From: Pseudofabraea citricarpa
Taxonomy: Eukaryota > Ascomycota > Leotiomycetes > Helotiales > Dermateaceae
DNA: 64,000 nucleotides
Direction of reading: 5' to 3'
Assembly (NCBI GenBank): GCA_029641185.1
Contig: JAPWGK010000010.1
Location: forward strand, 1,178,001-1,242,000
The notes beneath the pieces were generated by a model. The model worked only from the letters and a program-made list of their open reading frames with translations, had not been told where the DNA came from and did no database searches. Both the position numbers and the translations under genes were made by a program. Below, one piece after another: positions 21,381-33,410 of the stretch (positions within the stretch are counted from its first letter, which is position 1; the number at the start of each line of letters is the position of its first letter).

Positions 21381-23967
21381 ATTTAGATGCAGTAGTTCAT
21401 GAACAGAAAATCCAAAAAGAGGTGTAATTTCACGAAACTAGCTTGGGCACGATCATCCTTCTGTTATGTTCTGTTCTGCAATCGAGGGGCTGAGCTTGGA
21501 TTTGAGGTTTAACATTTTGATGGCACTTACGAGGGAAAGATACTGTTACTGCCATTCATTCTTTTATGGTGGTAAGAGGGAAAGCCCTGTGCTGTTGAAA
21601 AGAGAGCGTGCTTAAGAGCTGCTTTCGGACCTCTTTTTCTTCTTCCTTCTTTTGCATCCAAAGCGGGTTCCATGTGTTGTACATAGCCTCTAGCAAAGAA
21701 ATTTTTCGAAAAAGACATGCCATTTTTGACACCATAGCCTTGTGCTTTTCCTCTATTATTTCCCTCCGGTTCGTTTTCCTCTGATCGATGTTGAGACCGG
21801 CGACTATTACCATGTTATGTGATTATTAACCCCTTGTCTCGTGAACAATGTATCTCGGCCCTATTTCCCCCACTGAATTTTGTGTCTTTAATCCAATCTT
21901 AGATTGAGTTGCATATAGGCCTTTGTCAAAAAGTGACCTCCCGTCATTAGAACCACCAGAATGACCAACATCTCTGCCGAGAATTGGAGCAAAAGGGGTC
22001 TACCTGCCACCTACGAACTATAAAGTTCCTAGAATAAGTTCTTATTGACTTCTGCATTGTTCACATCCCGTATTCTCAATGATTCCTACCTCAAGGCGTC
22101 TTTTGAAGCTTTGGAAATATTCACTTCTTGGGATTGATCTACATGTTGATTATCGGCAAATAAATATACTTGCAAGTGTGTGTCTCCTAACAAGTGAAAT
22201 TCGACATACCCACATATATGTATTTTTGCCCTTCATCACAAGCAAGGTGCATGAATGAAGAGAAGGAAAATAATAGGTCGTAGGATCAGAAGATGTAACT
22301 TCATACATATACTCCTATCTATTTCTCTTCCCGCATATCCATTCCCCAGGGAGATGGGCAAAGAATTCCAAGAATTCCGTCCTCAGACCCATGTGGGTGT
22401 ATCCGAAGCATCTCGATAGAGGCAGATAACACTAAATCCCGGCCAGTTTTCAACTTATGCACTTTCTTGCTCTTTGATGGCGAGTACTCTCCTTCTTTGA
22501 TCAGCCCTCTACGGAAACACGCGAGGTTAAAAACAGCTGCGCCAAACCTTGATTGAAGATTCACGGAGAGGAAAGAAGATTGGCTGCTTAAAGCTCTTAG
22601 AGGATGATCAATTAAGAATATGATAGGTACCGATATGAATATCAGTCTCGAATACCGGCTCCCACTCATTTAAGTCACTGCGCCTTTCGAGGACCTCTGA
22701 TCTTCCATGTATCATCGACTCCAAAACATACTTCCTCCTTTCTCCCCCGGGGTAGAAAGAAACACAGGAAGGAACAAAGAAAGAAAGGAGGGAAGAGAAA
22801 AGTCGAAACAGTCAATACCCCCCAATGTCTTCCAGCAAAAGATACCTAGGTTACCTAAGATTCAAGTTAGTAACACCAACAATCACGTGCACCTCTCACC
22901 CACCATTCGTCACACACACGACACGAACACGACACGACACTGTACCACCTCACGTACCTAAATAAAGACAGAACACGGCAAGCAGCATTCGTTCATTGGC
23001 CAGCTCGTCTCAGCCCGAAGGATGCACGTGCAATGCAACCCGATAAATAAACATCGGCATCCCATATGCACTCTAAGCTAAACCTCTAGCATAGGTATAC
23101 CGATCCTACCTTACCTACCCAACATGACCTACCATACCATGCCTACCCGTAGCACATGTCACGGCAACGGCAACGGCAGCTAAGCAAGTATACCATATCA
23201 CGAGAACGCTGCTGGTCTACGGGGTCGGGAATGTCTCACTTAGCACGTGTAGCTCCATTCACCAGACACCCTCTCCTTCCCTCGCCCCTCCTCCACACTG
23301 CTATCACGAGCCAGTCACAACATGGCATAGCCAGCACCAGAAACCAGATCCTCATAGAACAAGCCTTTGGATTACTAAGAAAGGACCTCCGTACCACCTA
23401 TTGGTTGCTTTTGTTGTCATCAGGTCATTAAAAAACATAAAAAAGCCTCCCCTTCCCCCATTCCCATCCCTTTCAAGAAAATCCCTAGACGCTAAGACAA
23501 AAGAAGGCACAATCTTGGCTCTTCACCACCCATAAACAGTTTAGAAGAAGAAGCAGAAGAGCCACCACCGAGAACAAACCAGGAGAGGAAATTAGACTCG
23601 TCCGAATAAGGAAACACCCTAGCAGCTGCCCCAGAAACCGGGAGGCACGTCAAACCACCCCATTTTAGAGGCCGACGGCCCTGCCCCTGGGCCTCCCGAG
23701 AGTTCGGGAGCTGCAGCCCTATGAAGCAGCAGAGACCCAGGTACAGCACGATCGTCCAATCACAAACAGATAACAAGCGCGCCGAACGTCCCAAGAAGAG
23801 GGGAGAGGGGCTGCGGGGGATATCATAAAAGCAGCAGGCAGAAAACCACCCGCCCAAAACAACGACTGCAGAAAATAAAGGCCAGGGGCTAAGCGAGCGA
23901 GGCGACGACGACGGCTGGCGAGTGCCCCCGTTTTTGCTCGCTTGGTTGTGGAAATGACAACTTTTGC
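21381..23967. other. Intergenic interval between converging RPS0 and KxDL genes
   Basis: Over 2.5 kb without a gene I can support. The longest open frame, 159 codons at 23492-23971 on the minus strand, has no recognisable domain and a composition shifted by low-complexity GC-rich DNA. The interval carries TACCTAGGTTACCTA at 22843-22857, CACGA repeats near 22918-22940 and purine-rich DNA at 22756-22800. Confidence 0.5.
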
Positions 23968-24696
23968 TCAATACTCTGGCGATGGGTAGCGAGCGCGGGC
24001 TTGCTTGTATTCCTTAGGATGCTTGCGAGAAGCCTTGGACTTTAATCCTCTGCTTATTGTTAGATTTTGCTGGTTTGCGAAAATAGCTAGGGAAACTTAC
24101 GAGACTCGCTTTTGAGACCATTCCAAATCTCGCTTGACTTCCTGTTTGCTTGTCAGTTTGAGCTCGCGTCTTTGGCGACGAGTTGACTCGCCTTCGCATC
24201 TTGGTAACCCTCCGCAAGTCTCGCTCTCGACTTTGCAAGTCGCTGCTGAGCCAATTGCTGTAATTCCATGAGCTCTCTGTGCTTAGCGTTGAGCAAGCCA
24301 GATCTAATTTCTGTTAGTGAGTCCGTGCCATTGAAACTGCGCACCCGCGAACACTTACGTCTGTGCCTGAACCGCCAATGTGCGATCCAATGGCAATGGG
24401 TCGAAAGCGCCGTTGAAACGATCTTGCATGTATTCTTGCAAATCGACGCCGTTGGCAGACGAGGTGCTGTCATACTCGCCGGATGCGGAACCTGCATAGC
24501 TGCTCGAGGTGGCAGAATAGGCCGACTGCCCATACGTAGGTGTCATGCCTGTGCCAGTAGTGACGGACTCCGGAGCTTCTGGTGGCGAGCAGGCGTAGGC
24601 TTGCTGCTGAGAAGGCTGGTAGTATGAATACTGAGGAGCCTTTGCCGGCACGGCGATGGGCGAGGCCTGGTAATATGATTGTCCGTAGGTGGCCAT
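23968..24696 (-). CDS. KXD1: KxDL-motif protein, probable BLOC-1-related subunit
   Basis: Four exons, 24696-24359, 24303-24192, 24141-24101 and 24049-23968, give 190 residues. The first 90 residues are rich in Tyr, Gln, Ser and Ala (MATYGQSYYQASPIAVPAK). From about residue 100 a helical domain follows: DLQEYMQDRFNGAFDPLPLD, LNAKHRELMELQQLAQQRL and EVKRDLEWSQKRVSGLKSK, where KRDL is the KxDL motif that names the family. Yeast Kxd1 is part of a BLOC-1-like complex on endosomes. The second intron (24142-24191) must use a GC donor (AAG/GCGAGT) to reach the motif; no GT donor restores this frame. The exon sum is an exact multiple of three. Confidence 0.8.
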
Positions 24697-25517
24697 TGTG
24701 GAATGTGATGTCAGAGTCAAACAGGGAGATGGTGGTTGGGGGAAATTGGATTGAAGTGTTTGTTACAAACTTCAAGCACAGACAAGGGATGAGTGTGAGT
24801 GTGAGTGTGTGTGAGGGTAGGGTTGAGTGTGACTTGTGTTTGGGTAAGCAAACTGCTTGAGTGATTGGGTTGTCTCTGGAGGAGGAAGCAAACGGATGGA
24901 TAGGAAAGAGAAAGGAAACTCCTTGAGAAGGACCCTCCTCCTCCCTTTTATAGGCGTTCCTGGACCCCCCGTCGACTAGACTCGGGGGAATGCTCTTGAC
25001 CCCGTTGAGCTTCGAACAGACATCCGTATCTCTGACCCCGCTCGAGGAGGAAGAGGATAGGTTGATTGACCGTTGTCCTCCTCACTAGCCCCCTGGCTAC
25101 AGGTCTCCCCGTCCCGGGCTCCCACCCTCTCACGGTTGTGCCGACCCCTCCACGACTGCATGGAATCTGTTCGATGGGGTGATGCCGGGACGAGCTAGGG
25201 GCGGATTGGCTTTGCAAGCAGTTTCCATTGCTCAGAGATAGGCGTTGCGGTGCCGAGGAGAACGGGCATTGGTGGGATAGGGGGTGGGAGGGGAAGGTAA
25301 AATGGTAGGTAGTAGCTTGCGGTTGTGGGAGTTCAGGGAAGGTGGAAGTAGAGTAGTGTTGTGAGGCGATCTGATCTGGGACAGACCGAGAGAGAGACAA
25401 GAGAGAGACAAACGAACAGACGCGCTAGCAAAAGCAGCGCCGGCGCAGGATTCGGGGCCATGAGAAGGGGTGGGGAGAAGATGGGGGGGCATTGGTTGTT
25501 GCAAGATGGACGAATGG

Positions 25518-25558
25518 CTTGAGTTGGCTTGAGTTGAGTTGAGTCGAGTCGAGTCGAG
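25518..25558. repeat. Pentamer run (TTGAG/TCGAG)
   Basis: About seven units change from TTGAG to TCGAG along the run, a T/C transition that splits the array in two. Confidence 0.75.
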
Positions 25559-26046
25559 GTAAGTCGTTGTCAGGCTGGAATGCAGCGAGCATTAGGCTGC
25601 TTCGCCCAAAAATTCTGTATGCGTTGTCAAGACGAAAATCGACAAATTTGAGAGGGCAGAATTCCTGATGCGACACAGGGCTCACAGCCCCCCCTGTCCG
25701 AACGTGTCAGTACCACCCGGACACCCTCGCCCGCTCCACGAAACCGTCTTTTCGTCAACGGCAGTGCAGCTGGCTCAATGAATGGTGACAGTGCATGAGG
25801 AGGCATACAGTAAGGGCATGAGGGCATAAGGGCCGTGGCTAGCCCCAATTTCACGTTCGTCCAAAGGTGCGAGCTCACACACCTGGCTGACAGGCAGGTC
25901 CCCGTCAGTGATTCTGCGCCGACTGCATGTATCGTGTATAGGGCGTCGCTCTAGGAAATCGAGGGGCACTGCTCACCGGCTTCCCCTTCGAGGTTGGTGT
26001 AGACGGTGTAGGAGACCCAGCTAACAACACCCACCTCATGTCCAGT

Positions 26047-26082
26047 CCTACACCCACTCCTACACCCACTCCTACACCCACT
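26047..26082. repeat. 12-bp minisatellite, three units
   Basis: The unit CCTACACCCACT occurs three times in perfect tandem, followed by related CACTCCCACT DNA. Confidence 0.85.
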
Positions 26083-26738
26083 CCCACTACCTCTCCGACT
26101 ACCTCTCTCTCCCACACTCACTCACTCACCCTCCCTCCTCCATCCCTCACCCTCACCTTCACCCGGCACCGACACCGTGGTCGTCATCGGATCGCCCATA
26201 TTACCATATTACACCATCCTACCATCTATAATCCATCCATCCATCCATCCATCCCAACGGCCACATCTCCAGATCCGCAACCACTATTCATTCCCAACAG
26301 TACTATACTCGGCTCCGCTATGCCTCCTTGTACACTACACTATCACTTCAGTCCTCGGTTCATGGCAGCATGCACGCCCCTCCTCCAACCCGTGTGCTTC
26401 ATATCAAAAAGTGCCGTGCATGTCTATCATCTGGCGATCGGAATCCCGACTTCACGCAGGGCTGTAGCGTGAGCCAATGGCTGGCCCAGCCCCCAGAACA
26501 AGGCGACACCGCGGCCATCGACGACAGCCACGGCCCATGACAATCTTGACAATCTCAACACCTGACGTGCATCCCGATCTTGTGCTCCGGTAACAGACCC
26601 CAGTACAGTACAGTACGCGTGCGAGACTCGTGAGATATTATATTGCCCGTGTCTACTCTAAACGCTCTGTGCACGTGTGTGCCACCCAACGCCAGATTTC
26701 TCCATTACAATACATCCAAAAAGGAAAACCTTCTCATT

Positions 26739-27938
26739 CTATCCAAAGACCTTGAGGAACCCCCACATGCCCATTCCACTAAGCACCGGAATCGTTAAAT
26801 TATCATCCCATCCGAACACGTCCACCACCTCACTAGCGCTGGCCACAAAGCCCGTCCATAAACTCATTATCCCCAGCGCAAGACCACCACCAATCGTCGC
26901 GTGTTCTCTGCTCAGACCGACGGCATCTCTCACCACACCCGGCAGGCTCAGGGTCCCGTGAAACATGAAAGGATAGTCAACATCATCAACGAAAGGGCCT
27001 GTACGAGGAGCAAGCCAGCCCCAGTATGCCCAGGCAGTTAAGACACCAACTGCCATCGCAGCCAAGGACCCCGCCAGGGACTTCCCGCGTCGGATGCGAG
27101 GCGTGTATCTCCCGTAGGCACGACCTACTGTGCTCGCAGCTGTATCACACCAGCTGAGGAGTAGGACACCCATCACACCGACATCCTTAGGAAAGAAGCC
27201 GAGGACGATCCAAGCTCCGAGTAGATACCAGATAACACCGTTCCAGCCCTCGTACTCCGACTCGCGCATCAGAGCGCCCATCACTCGCACATAAAAGCGG
27301 TTGAGAGATGCATAGTTGTGCCGTAAGTAGTCCACGGTTGCAATGGGTACCAGGGCTGCCATGAGCTTTGGTGTAATTGCACTTGTTTGGACACCGGAAA
27401 CATAGAGCCAGATAGTAAAGAATCCAATAGAGACATGCAGCACCTTCCGTGGTACCTCGTGGCGATGTACAAAGGATCGCCATTGTCTGTGGATAGGTAT
27501 GAGACCGAGTGGACTTGGACTCCGGCTTATATCCCGCCAACTCCAACCTGCAGGAGCAGCACTTGCAGGTGATAGATGTCCATTTGAGACTTTGCCATTC
27601 GGGGTGATGGGTGCTGGTACAGGTTTCGAAGATGCTGTGGCTGGCTTCGCTGCTGTTAAACCACTTATTTTGCGTAAATTACCTCGCATGGGACTTCTAC
27701 TTTTTGATCTAGCTCGTCTGAATTCTGCGCTCGAGTCCTCGTCTTCATCTTCGTCGCCCTCATCAATGTCTTCCTGTATGGCCACGGGCGGAGTCTCAGC
27801 CGCAGCCCTCTTCTTTCTTGCAGATCGTGTAACCGGCCCAAAATACTCCTCTGAGGCTTCGTCTTGCTGTGAGGGAGTTGGTGACGGACTGATAACTCTC
27901 GGGAAAGCCGGGATGGGGTTGGAGCGTGAAACTGGCAT
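26739..27938 (-). CDS. DGK1: CTP-dependent diacylglycerol kinase (Dgk1)
   Basis: One exon of 399 residues, ATG at 27938. The first 155 residues are disordered and charged, with an acidic run (DEGDEDEDEDSS) and RSKSRSP. The membrane part has the CTP-transferase-like pattern: HRHEVPRKVLHVSIGFFTIW, then VDYLRHNYASLNRFY, the motif WCDTAASTVGRAYGR, and RGKSLAGSLAAM, with several hydrophobic helices to the end. Yeast Dgk1 uses CTP rather than ATP to turn diacylglycerol into phosphatidic acid in the ER and nuclear envelope, opposing Pah1. A serine-rich regulated N-terminus is known in yeast; the longer acidic form here is inferred to have a like role. Divergent from SPB4, 525 bases between starts. 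Confidence 0.92.
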   Translation of the reverse strand: MPVSRSNPIPAFPRVISPSPTPSQQDEASEEYFGPVTRSARKKRAAAETPPVAIQEDIDEGDEDEDEDSSAEFRRARSKSRSPMRGNLRKISGLTAAKPATASSKPVPAPITPNGKVSNGHLSPASAAPAGWSWRDISRSPSPLGLIPIHRQWRSFVHRHEVPRKVLHVSIGFFTIWLYVSGVQTSAITPKLMAALVPIATVDYLRHNYASLNRFYVRVMGALMRESEYEGWNGVIWYLLGAWIVLGFFPKDVGVMGVLLLSWCDTAASTVGRAYGRYTPRIRRGKSLAGSLAAMAVGVLTAWAYWGWLAPRTGPFVDDVDYPFMFHGTLSLPGVVRDAVGLSREHATIGGGLALGIMSLWTGFVASASEVVDVFGWDDNLTIPVLSGMGMWGFLKVFG

Positions 27939-28463
27939 GGCGAAGAGTGGCAGAGGGGAGACTCGGATTGCTCCGGTGATTGCGTGCGTGATGTTTGCAA
28001 ACTGGAGCAGCCAGTTCGTAGAGTGGAGATGTTTATCTTTTCGTGAGCGCGTAATAACTGGAATAGCAGAAAAGGAGTCAAAGAACGTTATTGACTCCAG
28101 TGGATCGAAGGGTGCAGAGCCAGACTGCGCTGCATCGTTGAAGAGAGAAATGATTCTTCTATGCGCCGTTCATGAGGCACACCAACTCGAGGAGGGGTTA
28201 TAAGAGATGCAGGAGCTAGGTGTTAGTAGGCAAGGTCGTGAAGCATCAGCAGGATATCGTTGAAACATTTCCAGGGTTTACCGTAGCGCAGCCACGTCCG
28301 TCAGGTCGTGTTTACGTGATGTATGCCTGAGGTGGCACGCGACCACACATGCTCAAGATCTTGACTCGATCCGGCCGATAAGATAAGACATTTTTTCTTC
28401 GCGCGACACTCTCTCTGCAAGACCCGCCTCCAACTGGCCAATTCAACCACCAATTCAACCACC
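27939..28463. promoter_or_regulatory. Divergent promoter region of DGK1 and SPB4
   Basis: The start codons are 525 bases apart on opposite strands. No specific element was recognised. Confidence 0.45.
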
Positions 28464-30380
28464 ATGGCTCCTTCAGCAGAACCCAAGAAAGACCCCAGAG
28501 CCTGGGACGCCCTGACTCCTCCACTGGCAGAATGGATCTTGGACGCCATTCAAGCCATGGGCTTTGCAAGAATGACCCCGGTTCAAGCTTCTACCATCCC
28601 GCTCTTCATGGGCAATAAAGACGTAGTTGTCGAGGTCGGTTTACAGCTGCGGAATGAGGTTGAACAGTACTGATCCGACTCGCAGGCTGTCACAGGAAGT
28701 GGAAAGACCTTAGCATATCTGATACCAGCTGTGCAAAAACTCTTGCGATTGGAAGAGCCCATAAAAAAGCATCATGTCGGCGCAATTATCGTATCGCCAA
28801 CTCGAGAACTCGCAACCCAAATACATTCCGTACTCACCTCTCTTCTGGCATTCCACGCGCCGTCCGCTGAAGCTGCAGCGCCACTCGAGGAGGGAGAGAA
28901 GCGAAAGCCGTCGCCCGTATTGACAGTGGTTCCGCAACTGCTGCTTGGTGGTACAACGACTCCAGCGCAAGACCTCAGCCGGTTTCTTAAGAACAGCCCA
29001 AATCTTCTAATCTCAACGCCCGGCAGACTTCTTGAGCTTCTATCCTCGCCGCATGTTCACTGCCCTCAGTCTTCATTTGAAGTGCTAGTACTGGACGAAG
29101 CAGATAGATTGCTGGATCTTGGATTTAAGGACGACCTTCAGAAGATCATTGGGCGGCTACCAAAACAAAGGCGTACGGGACTTTTCAGTGCCAGTGTCAG
29201 TGAAGCTGTGGGTGAGATTGTCAGAGTTGGCTTGCGAAACCCAGTCAAAATTGCAGTCAAGGTCAAGAGTGCATCCGGAGATGACAAACGAACTCCAGCC
29301 AGTCTACAGATGTCATATCTCCTCACACCACCGTCACATAAGTTCCCAGCCCTTCTTTCCCTCCTTGCACAGCTGCAGCCAACTCCCCAAAAGGCCATCA
29401 TCTATCTGTCTACATGCGCTGCCGTCGATTATTTTCAACATATTTTGTCAGCTTTACTTCCAGATACCTTCTCGCTGATCCCCTTGCACGGGAAACATCC
29501 CCCAAACGTTCGACAGAGGAATTTTGCAAAGTATATAACAACTGTAACGCCTTCTATTCTACTTACAACTGATGTGGCAGCTCGTGGTCTCGATATCCCT
29601 CAGGTTGATCTTGTTGTCCAAATCGACCCACCCTCAGACCCCAAAGTTTTTCTCCATCGATGTGGGCGTGCTGGACGTGCTGGCAGAAAAGGACTATCAG
29701 TAATCTTTCTCCAGCCAGGTCGCGAAGAAGACTATATCCCATTCTTGGAGATTAGAAAGACGCCAATATCACTGCTAAAAGACCCAAAAATCGTGGTTAC
29801 AGACGAAGCCGCACAGGCATGTACGAAAAAGATGAGAAAGGAAGTCTTAGCAGATCGAGCTCTGTACGACAAGGGCCAGAGAGCCTTTGTGAGCTGGGTA
29901 AAAGCATACTCAAAGCATCAAGCAAGTAGCATCTTCCGCGTGGCCGATCTGGACTGGACGGAACTAGGTAACTCGTGGGGCCTGGTCAAACTACCCAAAA
30001 TGCCCGAGTTGAAAGGCTGGGAAGGGGACAAGAGTCTCGGCGTGAAACTTGATCTCTCCTCTTACACATACAAGGACAAGATCCGAGAGAAAGCCCGGCT
30101 TGAAGCATTAGAGGAGGCGCGGAATGCAGCGCCGTACGTGCCGAGCGAAGAGCAGATCCAGAAACGCAAGGAGCGTGAAGCGTGGAGCCATAAGCATGAG
30201 AAGCAGGACGTGAAAGAAGTGCGGCGTGAGAAGAAGAAGCGCAAGCGTGAGGCGGAGAGGATCGGCGCTATGAATGCGGACGAGCTAGAGAAGGAGAAGG
30301 AACTTCAGGAGCTGATTGAGCAGGTGAAAAAGAGGAGGATCGAGGATGAGAAGGAGGAGTTCCATGGATTCGATGATTGA
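28464..30380 (+). CDS. SPB4: DEAD-box rRNA helicase Spb4 (DDX55)
   Basis: Exons 28464-28634 and 28686-30380 encode 621 residues. The intron splits VVVE from the Walker A motif AVTGSGKT. Other helicase motifs are [29 protein letters not shown] (DEAD), SAS in place of the common [15 protein letters not shown] and [10 protein letters not shown]. After the helicase core come the Spb4-type C-terminal domain ([19 protein letters not shown] and [16 protein letters not shown]) and a basic coiled tail rich in Lys, Arg and Glu. Spb4 acts in the nucleolus on pre-60S particles during 27S pre-rRNA processing. The intron donor is GTCGGT, weaker than its neighbours. Confidence 0.95.
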
Positions 30381-30818
30381 TTCATTGATTGAATAAATGA
30401 TTAATTAATCTTCCTTACTTCAAACTTTAAGAAACCAGTGGGCGATTTATGCGAATATCTAATCCGATCCGGAATTACCTAGCTACCCAGGTATGACTCT
30501 CCAGTTACATCTTCTCCGTCAATCTGGACTTGCCCTTCCTTAGTCCACGTCTATTGAGATCTGTAACTACTTAATTAAGGATGACTTGACAACCATCATC
30601 GTCGTCCTTTGAATTCGCAACTGCAAACCTAATGTTCCCAAAGGGACGACATAAGATCCATAATGCTTCATATCCAGTCCATGCAACAATTCAAATAATA
30701 GTAAAACCAACAGCATACTGCATTTAAACCAATTCAATTCAATAATCTAGATTCCTTTAAATCTACTGATACACTCACTAAGGCAGGCAAGTACGAGTCA
30801 CCCAACCGATCTATTTAC
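30381..30818. other. Intergenic region between converging SPB4 and SEC18
   Basis: This 438-base stretch holds both 3' untranslated regions. TACCTAGCTACCCAGGTA lies at 30477-30494. No gene is seen. Confidence 0.55.
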
Positions 30819-33410
30819 TCATTCCCGACTCGCAACAATTTGCTGCTGCATGACATCCGCGAATCTACTCGGGGCATCTGGGCCACTTCTCCTAGCTTCT
30901 GCAACGGCAAGCAAGACTTTCTTGACACCAAGACCGACCTGGTCAGTGCCAGTGGCTTCTCTGAGCTCGTTCATGGCTTGTGCTAGGTCGCCTTCGCTCT
31001 CGAATGCCTTGACCTCGCGGAGGATGGCGGCTAGTTCATTGGCTGTGTTGACGTTAGGCACTGCGATCTCACGATCGAAGATTGATTGTCCAAGGTTCTT
31101 GAGAACACTATTTTGAGACGTGGTTCCGATGACGAGCAGGCGTCGAGGCTGGTGAGCATTAGTAAAGATTCCTCGATTGTCAAAATTTATATGAACTTAC
31201 ACTAGGAGGTCTCTTGGTGAGGAGTACTTGAAGAGTTTGGTAAACGGTATTCGAGAATCTTGGTCCAATCTGCACCCATTCGATTATTCGCTCGATGTTA
31301 TCAATGATCACAATATTCTGTGGCGACTTGTATGCATCTGAGAACACCTTGGTGAGATATTGAACCTTCGCGTTCTCACTGAACCCGACCATGTTCTCTG
31401 CAGAGACGAGCTTGATGAATGGGAATCCAGACTCTTTCGCAATCTTCGCAGCCAAAGCCGTTTTTCCTGATCCAGGCGGTCCATGGAGGAGAACAGAGAG
31501 CAAGGGCGTAGTCTCGTCCTCGCGAACCATGCCGACAAAATCAGAGCCACTGTCGAGGATATTTTGAATGTATGGGCTGAAATGTAGGATACCAGCACCG
31601 ATTGCATCTTCGAGCTCCTCTTCAGAAACACCGAATGCAGGCTTAACTTCGTCTAGTGCATTCATGAAATCACTTCGGTTAACTTTCATGTTCTCGATAT
31701 CATCGCTTACTCCAGCTACAGTTCCAACCTTAACATGTCGATTGAAAGCAAAAGATGAAGCAGATTTTACTAAACCACCAATTTCAGCTCCAGAAAAGTT
31801 CTTGGTCATGTGGGCGAGCTCCAAGACATTGACATCTGGATCGATGACGTTGTTGTCAACCATCTTTGAAGTATGAATCTTGAGAATCTGGGCTCTTCCA
31901 TGCTCATCTGGCAAGGAAATCTCCATGTGAACCTCCAATCGTCCTGGACGCAGCAAAGCATCATCGATCATGTCTTTTCTGTTGGTCATTCCAATAAGAA
32001 GGATGTTGTTAAGTTGATCGACACCATCGAGTTTAGAGAGCAACTGATTGACCACACTGTCTCCAACTCCGGTTCCGCCACCAGCGCCGCTTCCTCTTTG
32101 CTTACATACGGCATCGAGTTCGTCGAAGATAATGATATGAAGACCACTCTCGTCTCCCTTTTCTTTGTACTCCTTCTCTGCATCGGCAAACAGTTTTCGG
32201 ATATTCTCTTCAGACTGACCAACGAATTTATTGAGTACTTCAGGACCGTTGATGACCTTTGGTTCTCTAGAATTCAACATCTTTCCGATTTGACGAGCAA
32301 TGAGCGTCTTTCCGGTACCAGGAGGTCCAAAGAGCAAGATACCCTTAACGTGCTGAATACCAAGCTTCTCGATAAGTCCTGGAGGGAAGATACGTGAGGC
32401 GAATGCTCTTCGGAAGATCGCACTGAACTCAGTATCCAAACCACCAATGCCCATATCCTCAAACTTGAAATCTGGTGCGATAATAGAATTGGCGGCCGGC
32501 CGCTTTGATGACCCTTTGAGCTTGATGGGTGACTTGGCATCCTTGTAAAATGTGATGGGTGTCTGTCTAGTTAAAATACCACGGGCTTGAGGGTTACTGA
32601 CAACTGGTGCATCACCAGAGGACTTCTCCATGCTCAGGTCGACTAGCTGGACAGTCTTCACCGAGAATGACAAGAAGATATTCTTGTTGTCCATGATGAG
32701 CTTTTGGCCAGGCGCAAAGATCTGGTTCTCAAAATTCTTGATAAATAAGTCGGCCAGGACATCTTGATCATAAGGCGTCTCGGTAATCTTCTTCACGGAA
32801 GCAAAACCAACTTCGACATCTAGGGATCCCAAGTAGCTGAGTCCACCTTGGGAAGCAAAAGGATCATATAGCTCGGCAGTGATGCCGTCCATCATTCCCA
32901 CATCACACCATGTTCGCTGAGGATCCGACAAGCTTATGCATCCAGGAGGGAATCGATCGGTAGGTCTTGCTGTTACAACATATCGGCCATTTAATAGAAG
33001 GTAGAGGTCAGACCCATCTCGGCTGGGTGGGAAGTCTTGCGAGGATACCGCACAGCTAAATCCGCGTTAGCAGACATTCTGCAACATCGATGGAAACCAT
33101 CTACTTACAGATTGCCAAAAATATACTGGTTGGCCAAGGTCTTATCCTCGACTTTAGCTATTCGCAACTGCTTCGACATACCTGGCGAACGGGGTGCTGC
33201 TCTTCCAACTGGTGGCCTCTGAGGCATGTTGGACCTTGGAGGTGACATAGGAGCGCCATATCCACCACTGCCTCTTTGCTCAGGTCGTCCCATAGGAGCA
33301 CTCTCTCGTGGGGGTGGAGGTGGACCTCTATCGTAGTTCCCGTATGAGCCGCCACTCTCAGCGCGACCCGCCTTGGGGCCCTGACCAAAGAGATTCTGCC
33401 GGATATTCAT
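30819..33410 (-). CDS. SEC18: NSF/Sec18 AAA ATPase for SNARE recycling
   Basis: Exons 33410-33109, 33055-31201 and 31148-30819 encode 828 residues. An 75-residue Gly/Pro/Arg/Ser-rich leader precedes the N domain, which begins near MSKQLRIAKVEDKTLANQY. D1 has Walker A GPPGTGKT, Walker B IIIFDELDA and the sensor MTNRKDMIDDALLRPGR. D2 has GPPGSGKT and IVIIDNIERI, where the usual Walker B Glu is replaced, as in Sec18/NSF where D2 serves hexamer assembly. The C-terminus covers PRRLLVIGTTSQNSVL to the end. Sec18 with Sec17 takes apart cis-SNARE complexes throughout the secretory and vacuolar pathways. The Met at the N-domain start could be an alternative initiation point. Confidence 0.96.

Larger units (their letters stand above)
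24697..26738. other. Intergenic interval between KXD1 promoter and DGK1 3' end
   Basis: Two kilobases rich in simple repeats and without a supportable gene: GTGAGT repeats near 24790-24830, a TTGAG/TCGAG pentamer run at 25518-25558, a 12-bp minisatellite at 26047-26082, a CCAT run near 26229-26252 and GTACA repeats near 26600. Long open frames here follow the repeats rather than protein-like sequence. Confidence 0.5.

Noticed and set aside
23492..23971. 159-codon minus-strand frame next to KXD1
   Set aside because: Overlaps the KXD1 stop region in another frame, has no domain, and consists of GC-rich low-complexity sequence.
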